Below, piece by piece: positions 34,683 through 42,996 of a DNA stretch of 64,000 nucleotides. Both the position numbers and the translations under genes were made by a program. Position 1 is the stretch's first letter; every line of letters begins with the position of its first letter. The notes beneath the pieces were generated by a model that was given only the letters and a program-made list of their open reading frames with translations, searched no databases and had not been told where the DNA came from. Source of the stretch: an uncultured Atopobium sp. (GTDB lineage Bacteria > Actinomycetota > Coriobacteriia > Coriobacteriales > Atopobiaceae); the NCBI GenBank assembly GCA_937997345.1, contig CALKTD010000027.1, positions 58,116 to 122,115 on the forward strand, in the 5' to 3' direction.

Positions 34683-35933
34683 CTAGTTTTGTGGATGGGT
34701 GTAGAGCTCTACCAGGTGTTCAAGCATGTCAACCATGCTCTCAAGCTCTGGGACAGGCACAAACTCTCTGACGCCGTGAGCATTGTAGTAGCAAGCAGAA
34801 AGATTAGCGCACGGGAATCCTCTAAAGGAAAGCTGGGACCCGTCGGTGCCGCCACGCATTGGAATGCAGGTCATCTCTACGCCGACCTTCTCGTATGCAG
34901 TGCGTGCATTCTCGATTAAGTGCGCATACTCAGGCTTCAATACGATGTCAGCCAAGTTGTGATACTGGTCGTGAATCTCAACGGAAAGTACCTCAGAGCC
35001 AATCTGCTTGTTTACATACGCTGCAGCATCAACCATCAACTGCTTACGGCGCTCAACCTTTGCCTGGTCATGGTCTCGAATAATGTAATCAGCGCGAGCA
35101 GACTCGCAATCACCATTGACGCGCTCCAGATAGAAGAAGCCATCATAGCCCTCAGTGAACTCAGGACGTTCCGCAGGTGGGAGCAGCTCGTGGAAGCGCA
35201 TGATTGCCTCAGATGCATTGATCATCTGGCCTTTTGCGGTACCTGTGTGAACCGAAAGTCCGTGAGCACGCACAAACACCTCAGCAGCATTGAAGGTCTC
35301 GTAGCAGAACTCGCCAAAGGGACCACCGTCAATGGTGTAACCATAAGCAGCACCAAAAGCGTCAAGATCCAGAAGAGCTGCGCCGTGACCAATCTCCTCA
35401 TCAGGAACAAATGCAAGTGCAATACGTGGGTGCTTGAGCTCTGGATGCTCTTTGTAGCGAGCAAGCAAGCTTACCAGCATGGCAACGCCGGCCTTGTCAT
35501 CGCCGCCAAGCAGCGATGTGCCATCAGTGGTAACCAGCTGCCAGCCTACCATATGCTCAAGCTGAGGGTTTGTCTCAGGGCTGATATAGACCTCCCTACC
35601 CTCACGATCAGAACCAACTACTAGCTTGCCGCCCTCATACCTGACTACCTGAGGATGAACGGGATTGCCCCAAGACTGCCAGGCAGTATCAATATGGCAG
35701 CAGAAACCAAGAGTTGGAAGGTCTTCCAAACCCTTGCTTGCCGGCCAGTGAGCAACAACGTAGGCGTGCTCATCAACAACTACATTCTCTGCACCAAGTT
35801 TACGAAGGTCAGCAGCAACAACCTCAGCCATCTGGTGCTGAGACTCAGTTGAAGGAACCGTATCTGCCGTCAGCGGATTGGACTGAGAAGAAACCTTGCA
35901 ATACGCAATAAATCTATCTAGAACGTCACTCAT
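34683..35933 (-). CDS. pepT: Peptidase T (tripeptide aminopeptidase)
   Basis: A 416-residue M20B-family zinc peptidase. It has FCCHIDTAWQSWG (first metal His/Asp), LLGGDDKAGVAM (second metal Asp), FVPDEEIGHGAALLD (catalytic Glu pair) and MRGGTDGSQLSFRGFP (C-terminal substrate motif). It removes the N-terminal residue from tripeptides in the cytoplasm. With the M42 peptidase downstream and the opp operon nearby it suits a peptide-fermenting life style. Confidence 0.95.
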   Translation of the reverse strand: MSDVLDRFIAYCKVSSQSNPLTADTVPSTESQHQMAEVVAADLRKLGAENVVVDEHAYVVAHWPASKGLEDLPTLGFCCHIDTAWQSWGNPVHPQVVRYEGGKLVVGSDREGREVYISPETNPQLEHMVGWQLVTTDGTSLLGGDDKAGVAMLVSLLARYKEHPELKHPRIALAFVPDEEIGHGAALLDLDAFGAAYGYTIDGGPFGEFCYETFNAAEVFVRAHGLSVHTGTAKGQMINASEAIMRFHELLPPAERPEFTEGYDGFFYLERVNGDCESARADYIIRDHDQAKVERRKQLMVDAAAYVNKQIGSEVLSVEIHDQYHNLADIVLKPEYAHLIENARTAYEKVGVEMTCIPMRGGTDGSQLSFRGFPCANLSACYYNAHGVREFVPVPELESMVDMLEHLVELYTHPQN

Positions 35934-35995
35934 AAAACTCCCTTACAAAAAACTGCGCTAAACAAATAGTTAACGCAGTTTAGAGTATCAATTTA

Positions 35996-36790
35996 TTAAC
36001 GAGAAGACCGTGAGGCTTGCGAAGCTGTAACAAAGGATTTCCAAAGCTCGCAATCAGCCTTGCTATAATGCCATCCATACTCTGGATGCCACTGTACACC
36101 TAGAGCAAACGTCTTGCCCTTGACCTCGGCTCCTTCAATTATGCCGTCTGAAGCAAAAGCAACCACATTGAGCTCAGAAGAAACCTTTCTCAGGGCCTCA
36201 TCGTGATACGAGTTTGCTTGAATGTCTTCAACCTTACCAAGAGCGTTATACAGCAAAGAATCTTTTTGAACATGAACAGCATGAGCTGGATGGTACAAAT
36301 TTGCTGAATGGGTCCAGAATGTATGATTTTTAGATGGCTCAAGGGTGTATAAATCTTGTACAAGCGTACCGCCAAGCACAACATTTAAAAGTTGAAGGCC
36401 ACGGCAAATTGCAAGTAGAGGTTTATCTGCAGCAAGCACCTGCTTTACCAACTCAAACTCAAGCGCATCTCTTATAGGACACAAGCGGTTAAGGTCACGT
36501 GGCTCTTCTCCCCAATTGCGAGGATCAACATCATGACCGCCAGTGAGACAAAAACCATCACACATCTCAACAAACTGAGCAATAACTTCTGGATCTTCTG
36601 TTAAAGGCATCATGATTGGAATGCCACCAGCTGCAGAAATAGCGTCAAACTGAATTTGTGCTACAGAAGCAGAATCAGAAAAGCTCTCTTCAGGCATCCA
36701 GCGAGGAGTTACACAGATAAGAGGACGTTCGGAAGCAGGAAGATTTGGAACATCACTAAATGCATCTTTAACAATATCTGGAATAACCAC
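35996..36790 (-). CDS. Class I glutamine amidotransferase, gamma-Glu-GABA hydrolase (PuuD-like)
   Basis: A 264-residue peptidase C26 protein. The oxyanion segment GFCLTGGHDVDP is at 79-90, the nucleophile is Cys129 in AICRGLQLLN, and the His235/Glu237 pair is in GVQWHPEY. The family includes PuuD (gamma-glutamyl-GABA hydrolase) and other gamma-glutamyl hydrolases. No other puu gene is present, so the natural substrate is open; a general gamma-glutamyl peptide role would fit the neighbouring peptidases. Confidence 0.82.
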   Translation of the reverse strand: MVIPDIVKDAFSDVPNLPASERPLICVTPRWMPEESFSDSASVAQIQFDAISAAGGIPIMMPLTEDPEVIAQFVEMCDGFCLTGGHDVDPRNWGEEPRDLNRLCPIRDALEFELVKQVLAADKPLLAICRGLQLLNVVLGGTLVQDLYTLEPSKNHTFWTHSANLYHPAHAVHVQKDSLLYNALGKVEDIQANSYHDEALRKVSSELNVVAFASDGIIEGAEVKGKTFALGVQWHPEYGWHYSKADCELWKSFVTASQASRSSR

Positions 36791-37022
36791 AAAATCCTCT
36801 TAACACTCTGCTCTTTGACCTACATTACACAAAGGTTGGTCCTTTCTGAGTCTTTGACTTTATCGCTTTTGCGTTTTTCATGCCACCCTGACAACTCTTC
36901 CTCCACAATGTTTTTTCACTAATGAAACATTTTTCTGTATTGCATACAATTGATTTGGGTATTAAGAAGCCAGTTCTTACATTTAAACTTCATGTTTTGA
37001 AGATACAAACGGAAGGCGCCCT

Positions 37023-38627
37023 ATGAAAGAGCACGTATTTACTAATCTTTCCCGTAAAACATTCTTACGTGGATCTTTGGCAGCTGCCGTTGCCGCTGGT
37101 TCTGCTTCACTACTTTCTGCTTGTGGCGGTTCAGCTGGCGGAGACAATCAGAAAAAAGTATTGCGCTTTGGTGTAAATAACCCAAAGGTAACCTTTGACA
37201 CTCAGAAGACCTCTGGCTCTGTTGGCGTATCTGAAGCTGTAGCAGAATCTTTGCTGGTACTTAATCCAGATACAAAAGAAATTGAGCCAAACCTGGTAAC
37301 TGGCCTTCCAACCGTCTCTGAAGATGGCCTTACCTACTCATATGAACTTAAGGATGGCATCAAATTCCACAATGGAGAGACCCTTAAGTCCTCTGACGTT
37401 AAATACACTCTAACGCGTATGTTCTTGCCTGCTACCAAGGCAACCTCAATTGACTCTTATGCTTACATTGAGGGCGCTAAAGACATCATTGCTGGCACAA
37501 CAGAGGAACTTTCTGGCGTTGTTGTCAAAGATGACCGTCACTTTGACATCAAACTGACTCAGCCTTATTCAACCTTCAATGCAATCATGGCTCAGTTCTA
37601 CGCTATTATCTACCCAGAGAAGGCTTGCAAAGAAGCTGGTGAGGCATGGGGTACTGAGACCAACTTCATTGGTACTGGCGCTTATAAGCTTGTTTCTAAC
37701 GACAGCACTACAGAAGTTGTTCTTGAGGGATTTGCTGACTACCATGAGGGCAAGCCTGGTCTGGACGAGCTTAGATTTGTCTACATTGATGACGCTAATA
37801 CCCGCGTTCTAAACTACAAGAACAATGATGTTGACCTGGTCTTTATTTCTCAGTCTCTTATTCAGCAATACCAAAATGATGAGTCTATCTCAAAAGAGAT
37901 TGTCTACTACACCCCTGCATCCACGCAATTTGTAAACTTGAACCTTAAGAGCGAGAACCTCAAAGATGTTCGTGTTCGTCAGGCACTCTCTATGGCAATT
38001 GATAGAGACACCATTTGTAGCACCATTCTTTCTGGTGTTGCAAAGCCTGCTAAGTCGTTTATCCCATCTTCTGAGACCGGCTACAACGAGTCTGCTCCAG
38101 AGTTTGAGTACAACGTAGACAAGGCAAAGCAGCTTCTTGCGCAGGCAGGTGTCTCTAACCTTACTCTTAACGCACAGGTCAGAAGCCAGGATCAGAACCT
38201 CATGGTTGCCCTTCAGGATGCTTGGTCCAAGATTGGCGTTACCTGTAACGTAAGCGTTATTGACTCTGGTGTTTGGAGCGACGCACGCACTAACGGTGAC
38301 CTTGAAGTCACTCTTGTTACCTGGTCTACTCTTTCATTCCAGGGTGTTGAGCACATGGGCTCCTACTTCCGTTCTGACCGAGCCGCAAAGAAGTCTTCCT
38401 TCTACAACAACACTGAGTTTGACAATCTAGTTGATCAGGCTCGTTCAACTATTAACGACAACGATAAGGTTCTTGAGCTTACCCGCCAGGCAGACAGCCT
38501 TATGACTCACACAGACTATGCTTGCCTGCCTATCGACTGGCCACAGATGCCTTACGTCTTGAAACCAGAGTTTACCGGCCTTACTGTTCTGGTTAACCCT
38601 CACTTCGATAAGGTTAAGAAAAAGTAA
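37023..38627 (+). CDS. Orphan family-5 peptide-binding lipoprotein
   Basis: A 534-residue SBP_bac_5 lipoprotein. The N-terminus has SRKTFLRG (a Lys variant of the Tat motif) and the lipobox LSAC with Cys34. Family motifs include YSYELKDGIKFHNGE and VRVRQALSMAIDRDT. It is clearly similar to the opp binding protein at 42997-44643 (shared KKSSFYNN near the C-terminus, QLLAQAGVSNL versus SLLAEAGVTNL), so it probably delivers a different peptide set to the same permease. It faces the opp operon tail-to-tail and has its own terminator. Confidence 0.88.
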   Translation: MKEHVFTNLSRKTFLRGSLAAAVAAGSASLLSACGGSAGGDNQKKVLRFGVNNPKVTFDTQKTSGSVGVSEAVAESLLVLNPDTKEIEPNLVTGLPTVSEDGLTYSYELKDGIKFHNGETLKSSDVKYTLTRMFLPATKATSIDSYAYIEGAKDIIAGTTEELSGVVVKDDRHFDIKLTQPYSTFNAIMAQFYAIIYPEKACKEAGEAWGTETNFIGTGAYKLVSNDSTTEVVLEGFADYHEGKPGLDELRFVYIDDANTRVLNYKNNDVDLVFISQSLIQQYQNDESISKEIVYYTPASTQFVNLNLKSENLKDVRVRQALSMAIDRDTICSTILSGVAKPAKSFIPSSETGYNESAPEFEYNVDKAKQLLAQAGVSNLTLNAQVRSQDQNLMVALQDAWSKIGVTCNVSVIDSGVWSDARTNGDLEVTLVTWSTLSFQGVEHMGSYFRSDRAAKKSSFYNNTEFDNLVDQARSTINDNDKVLELTRQADSLMTHTDYACLPIDWPQMPYVLKPEFTGLTVLVNPHFDKVKKK

Positions 38628-38646
38628 GCGTTCCTTCATACAAAAC

Positions 38647-38683
38647 AAAGGCGAGAAGATTAATTGGTCTTCTCGCCTTTTTT
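38647..38683 (+). terminator. Terminator built from an inverted GGCGAGAA pair
   Basis: Thirteen-base stem AAAGGCGAGAAGA / TCTTCTCGCCTTT with an 8-nt loop and six T on the plus strand after it. The A-rich 5' side could also serve the minus strand. The core is the GGCGAGAA repeat in both arms. Confidence 0.88.
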
Positions 38684-38722
38684 GTGTTTGTATGCCGTTG
38701 TAGGACACGACAATAAAATGCG

Positions 38723-39835
38723 CTACTCGGAAATCTTCTCCTCAAGGTGCGCTTCTTCTACGGCCTTCTGAGCCGCCTCAATAGCGTGTGCAACCTGAGG
38801 TATGCGATCAGCATCGGAGAGCGACGTGTTATACAGATGGCAAGCGCAGAAGTGGCCTGGCTCTGCTTCGATGCGCTCAGGAACACGCTCAGAGCAAACT
38901 TTCATTGCCTTAGGACAACGAGTGTGGAACACGCAACCTGAAGGTGGGTTTGCGGGGCTTGGAACATCACCTTGAAGAATGCGCTTCTCCTGGATACGCT
39001 CGTGACGAATACGAGGAATAACGTCCAAAAGTGCCTGCGTATAGGGGTGCAGAGGTCGCTCAAAGAGGGCGTCTTTGGTGGCAAACTCCATCTGGTGGCC
39101 CAGATACATGACCATAACAGTATCTGCAATGTGACGAACAACAGATAGGTCATGACTGATAAAGATATAGGCCAGACCATGGTCCTTCTGAAGCTCCTCA
39201 AGCAGGTTGATTACTTTTGCCTGAACAGAAACGTCCAAAGCAGAAACGGGCTCATCGCAGACAACAATCTCTGGCTCAAGCACGACAGCGCGAGCAATAC
39301 CAATACGCTGGCGCTGACCGCCCGAGAACTCATGAGGGTAGCGGTACTTAAACTCAAGGTTAAGGCCGACTTCTTCCATAACCTCTTCAATGCGAGCATC
39401 GCGCTCTGCCTTTGTCTTGTAGGTGCCTGCAATATCAATAGGCTCGCCAATGATATCCATGACCGTCATACGGGGGTTCAGAGAGCTGTAAGGATCTTGG
39501 AAGATAAGCTTCATCTTCTGACGAGCACGCTTGAGATCTTCTCCCTTGAGTGAGGTGAAGTCTTCCCCATCAAGCTCAACCATACCAGAGGTTGGCTCAG
39601 TAAGACGCAGTACACACTTGCCCGTTGTAGACTTTCCGCAGCCAGACTCACCAACAATGGCCAAAGTCTCTTTGCGCCTGAGCTCAAAAGAAACATCCTC
39701 AACAGCATGAACCGAAGCGTTAGAACGACCAAATACACCGTTTTTGATGGGAAAACGCTTAACCAAGTTCTTCACGGATAAGATAGTTTTCTCGCCAGAA
39801 AGGTCTTTGACGTCCGTGTTCTTCTCTTCTGCCAT
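38723..39835 (-). CDS. oppF: Oligopeptide ABC transporter ATPase OppF
   Basis: A 370-residue ABC ATPase of the peptide/nickel family with Walker A GESGCGKST, signature FSGGQRQRIG, Walker B EIVVCDEP and the C-terminal Cys-containing oligopeptide tail (GCVFHTRCPKAMKVC), which in relatives can hold an Fe-S cluster. It starts 2 nt after oppD stops. It is the last gene of the operon oppA-oppB-oppC-oppD-oppF, read on the minus strand. Confidence 0.92.
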   Translation of the reverse strand: MAEEKNTDVKDLSGEKTILSVKNLVKRFPIKNGVFGRSNASVHAVEDVSFELRRKETLAIVGESGCGKSTTGKCVLRLTEPTSGMVELDGEDFTSLKGEDLKRARQKMKLIFQDPYSSLNPRMTVMDIIGEPIDIAGTYKTKAERDARIEEVMEEVGLNLEFKYRYPHEFSGGQRQRIGIARAVVLEPEIVVCDEPVSALDVSVQAKVINLLEELQKDHGLAYIFISHDLSVVRHIADTVMVMYLGHQMEFATKDALFERPLHPYTQALLDVIPRIRHERIQEKRILQGDVPSPANPPSGCVFHTRCPKAMKVCSERVPERIEAEPGHFCACHLYNTSLSDADRIPQVAHAIEAAQKAVEEAHLEEKISE

Positions 39836-39837
39836 GA

Positions 39838-41004
39838 CTACTCACCCCACTCATCAGTGTATTTCCAACAGCTGACAGTATGGCAATTGTCTTCACCAAC
39901 AGCAGTCAAACTAGGACGACGATTCTTACAAATGTCCTTAGCAAACGGACAACGTGGATGGAATGGGCAACCAGAAGGCATGTGCGAAAGCATAGGAACG
40001 CTACCAGGAATTGCATAGAGTTCCTTGGTGCGCTCATCAAAGGATGGAATGGACGCAATCAAGCCCTGAGCATAAGGGTGCAGAGGGTTAGTAAAGAGCT
40101 CTGCAGACTGTGCATACTCAACGCGATGACCAGCGTACATGACAAGAACCCAATCAGCCATCTCGGAAACAACACCCATGTCATGTGTAATCAACATGAC
40201 AGCGGTGCCCAAATCTTGCTTCATGCGGTCGATAATCTGCAGAATCTGTGCCTGGACCGTTACGTCAAGAGCGGTTGTTGGCTCGTCGCAGATAAGCAGC
40301 GATGGCTGGCAAGCTAGTGCCATAGCAATCATGACACGCTGGCGCATACCACCAGAAAGCTCATGTGGATATGACGAGAAGACCTTCTCTGGTGCAGGAA
40401 TGCCCACCAGTTTGATCATATCAAGAGCCTTCTGATCTGCCTCCTGTTTGCTCATATTGGGATTATGAACAAGGATGCCCTCACGAATCTGAAGACCTGA
40501 TTTCATAACAGGATTCAAGGAGGTCATAGGCTCCTGGAAAATCATACCAATGCGATTTCCGCGGAAGTTACGCATGCCACCACGAGGAAGCTGCGTTAAA
40601 TCAGTTCCCTCAAAAATGATTTCTCCTCCGGTAATTTGCGCAGGAGGTGTAGGAAGCAGTCCCATGACCGACAATGCCGTCATGGACTTACCACAGCCAG
40701 ACTCTCCTACTACCGCAAGAGTCTCGCCTTTACGCATAATAAACGAGAGGTCACTTACTGCAGGAAGTGCGCCATCTTCGGTGAAAAGCGTAACATCAAG
40801 ATGATTAACGTCGAGAAGAACGTTCTTCTTGCACTGCTCTTCTCGCTCCTTTTGAGCGGTTTCTTGTGCAAGTTTGCGCTCCTCAAGGCTGCAAAATTGC
40901 ACAGACTGTCCATTTGGACCCTCAATAGCATACTCGAATGTTGCATCTGCAACCTCAGTTGCCTGATCATTTTCTTGTGCAAGAGCATCTGTATTTTCTG
41001 CCAT
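39838..41004 (-). CDS. oppD: Oligopeptide ABC transporter ATPase OppD
   Basis: A 388-residue ABC ATPase with Walker A GESGCGKS, signature LSGGMRQRV, Walker B SLLICDEP and the Cys-rich tail GCPFHPRCPFAKDIC. The frame is open upstream to 41160 inside oppC, but the ATG at 41004 has an AGGAGG site and is the sensible start. An unusual polar and acidic N-terminal extension of about 70 residues (including many Glu/Gln, EERKLAQETAQKEREEQCKK) precedes the ATPase core. Confidence 0.9.
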   Translation of the reverse strand: MAENTDALAQENDQATEVADATFEYAIEGPNGQSVQFCSLEERKLAQETAQKEREEQCKKNVLLDVNHLDVTLFTEDGALPAVSDLSFIMRKGETLAVVGESGCGKSMTALSVMGLLPTPPAQITGGEIIFEGTDLTQLPRGGMRNFRGNRIGMIFQEPMTSLNPVMKSGLQIREGILVHNPNMSKQEADQKALDMIKLVGIPAPEKVFSSYPHELSGGMRQRVMIAMALACQPSLLICDEPTTALDVTVQAQILQIIDRMKQDLGTAVMLITHDMGVVSEMADWVLVMYAGHRVEYAQSAELFTNPLHPYAQGLIASIPSFDERTKELYAIPGSVPMLSHMPSGCPFHPRCPFAKDICKNRRPSLTAVGEDNCHTVSCWKYTDEWGE

Positions 41005-41020
41005 AAACGTAACCTCCTTT

Positions 41021-41977
41021 CTAAGAACGCATCTTTGGATCAAGGGCGTCGCGGAGTGCGTCGCCAAGTAAATTGAAAGACATAACCGTAATGATGATGA
41101 CAATACCTGGGGCAATACTGTAGAGAGGCTGTGATGCAAGGTATGGCTGAGAAGCTGCAATCATTTGACCCCAGCTTGCCTCAGGTGGCTGAACACCCAA
41201 TCCCAAGAACGACAGCGTTGCCTCAGAAAGAATTGCACTTGGAATGCCCAAGGTAGAAACAACAATCAGCGTAGAAATGCAGTTAGGAAGCAAGTGCTTC
41301 ATGATGATGCGGAAACTGTTACCACCAGACAAAATACAAGACTGAATGTATTCAGAATTCTTTAGGCGCATAACATCGCCTCGAATCAGCCTTGCCGTAG
41401 TTGTCCACATCAAAAGACCCAGCGCAATATAGAGATTAATAAGACCTGGACCCATAACAAACATAATTAAAATTGCAAAAAGCAAGAATGGGAAGCTGGA
41501 AAAAACCTGAATGATAAAGGAAACAACTGCATCAACCCAGCGACCATAATATCCAGCTGCAACTCCCGCAACAAAGCCAATAAAGAGGGCAATAGCCTGC
41601 GAAATAATACCAACAGATAGAGAAATCTGGCAGCCGTAAATAATACGAGAAAGAATATCTCGGCCATACTCATCAGTGCCAAGCAGGTGTGCAAACGTTG
41701 GATTCTGGTTCTGAATTGCCAGGTTTTGATCCTTGTAGCTATAAGGAGCAAGGATTGGAGCAAGGATTGCAATAATAGCCAGAAGCAAAACAATACCCAA
41801 GCAAATCATACCCAGCTTATTTTTCTTAAAAATGTTCCAGCTAACCTGCCAATAGCTCTGCGCACGGACCTTTCCAGTGGCAGCCTGTTCCGCTTCTTGA
41901 GCCTTGGCGGCATCCTTAAGTACAGCTTCAGTCTTTTGGACCTTCTCGCTATTTTTATCACTTGTAAACAAAGCCAT
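41021..41977 (-). CDS. oppC: Oligopeptide ABC transporter permease OppC
   Basis: A 318-residue DppC/OppC permease: a polar N-terminal tail of about 45 residues, a first TM (MICLGIVLLLAIIAILAPIL), the GTDEYGRDILSRIIYG motif typical of this subunit, and an EAA loop. It overlaps oppB by 1 nt. The polar tail is rich in Lys, Glu and Ala and may be a cytoplasmic helix. Confidence 0.92.
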   Translation of the reverse strand: MALFTSDKNSEKVQKTEAVLKDAAKAQEAEQAATGKVRAQSYWQVSWNIFKKNKLGMICLGIVLLLAIIAILAPILAPYSYKDQNLAIQNQNPTFAHLLGTDEYGRDILSRIIYGCQISLSVGIISQAIALFIGFVAGVAAGYYGRWVDAVVSFIIQVFSSFPFLLFAILIMFVMGPGLINLYIALGLLMWTTTARLIRGDVMRLKNSEYIQSCILSGGNSFRIIMKHLLPNCISTLIVVSTLGIPSAILSEATLSFLGLGVQPPEASWGQMIAASQPYLASQPLYSIAPGIVIIITVMSFNLLGDALRDALDPKMRS

Positions 41978-42912
41978 TACTCTGATGCCTCCTCTCCAAG
42001 ACGAATGCGTGGATCAACTACCGCGTACAAAATATCAACAAGCAAATAGATAACAACGCAGATAATTGCCACGTACATGACACTACCCTGAATCAACGGC
42101 AGGTCACGAGCATTAATTGCATCGATAAGCAGCTTACCCATACCGTTCATGTTGAAGATCTGCTCAATGATGATGGAACCGGTAAGGATGTCTCCCAGCT
42201 GAGATCCAGCAATGGTAATAATTGGGATAAGAGCATTTCTGAGCGCATGCCTCAAAACAATAGCGGAGCGCTTAAGGCCCTTAGCTTCAGCAGTTCTAAT
42301 ATAGTCCTGATTTAATACATCCAGCATGCTAGTCCTGGTCACACGAGCAATACTTGCCGCATAACGAGAGCCCAACGCAATAACAGGAAGAACGTAGGCG
42401 GATGGCGTTTTAACACCAGACAGCGGGAACCACTTAAGCGTTAAAGCAAAAATAATCTGAAGCACTAATGCCACCCAGAATGAAGGAGCAGAAATGCCAA
42501 AGATTGCAGCAGACATAAGCGTTCTATCAAGCCATTTTCCATGGTTTACTGCGGCAAGAATACCCATCAAAAGACCAAGTACTATGGCAAAAAGATACGC
42601 AAACACTGCTAAGCGTAGCGTAACTCCCAAAGCCTTAGTCAGAAGAGCAATGACAGGTCGCTTCTGAGTGTAAGAAGTTCCAAAATCTCCACCAAGCATT
42701 TTTACAAACCAGTTTGCGTACTGCTCTGGAATTGGCTTATCAAGACCCATCGTGTGACGGACCTGTTGAACAGTAGCCTCATCAGCCATATCGCCCATCA
42801 TAACTCGTACTGGATCACCTGGGACAATGTTCAAGACAAAAAACGTTAAAGCAGAAATGCAAACTACAACGCTCACTGCTTGAAGGATTCGTTTGATTAG
42901 AAACGATCTCAC
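41977..42912 (-). CDS. oppB: Oligopeptide ABC transporter permease OppB
   Basis: A 311-residue OppB/DppB permease with a first TM at about residues 9-30 followed by the motif PGDPVRVMMG, five further TMs and the EAA loop (QDYIRTAEAKGLKRSAI). The start is GTG at 42912. The leader contains GGGGAGAGGAG then AGGAG just before the GTG, a double Shine-Dalgarno whose GGAGAGG is complementary to the C-rich loop of both candidate small RNAs described below. Confidence 0.92.
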   Translation of the reverse strand: MRSFLIKRILQAVSVVVCISALTFFVLNIVPGDPVRVMMGDMADEATVQQVRHTMGLDKPIPEQYANWFVKMLGGDFGTSYTQKRPVIALLTKALGVTLRLAVFAYLFAIVLGLLMGILAAVNHGKWLDRTLMSAAIFGISAPSFWVALVLQIIFALTLKWFPLSGVKTPSAYVLPVIALGSRYAASIARVTRTSMLDVLNQDYIRTAEAKGLKRSAIVLRHALRNALIPIITIAGSQLGDILTGSIIIEQIFNMNGMGKLLIDAINARDLPLIQGSVMYVAIICVVIYLLVDILYAVVDPRIRLGEEASE

Positions 42913-42941
42913 TCCTGAGCTCCTCTCCCCTCAAGAAAATG

Positions 42942-42972
42942 AAGCGGCATCCAAGAACCTTAGATGCCGCTT
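42942..42972 (-). terminator. Attenuating hairpin between oppA and oppB
   Basis: Ten-base stem AAGCGGCATC / GATGCCGCTT followed by CATTTTC on the minus strand. As in the sialic acid transporter, it lies between the binding-protein gene and the first permease gene, consistent with uneven expression of the two parts. Confidence 0.7.
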
Positions 42973-42996
42973 TAAAGTTTATAGCAAGTTTGCTAC

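Noticed and set aside
41005..41160. N-terminal extension of OppD
   Set aside because: It overlaps oppC and is not family-like; the ATG at 41004 follows an AGGAGG site.
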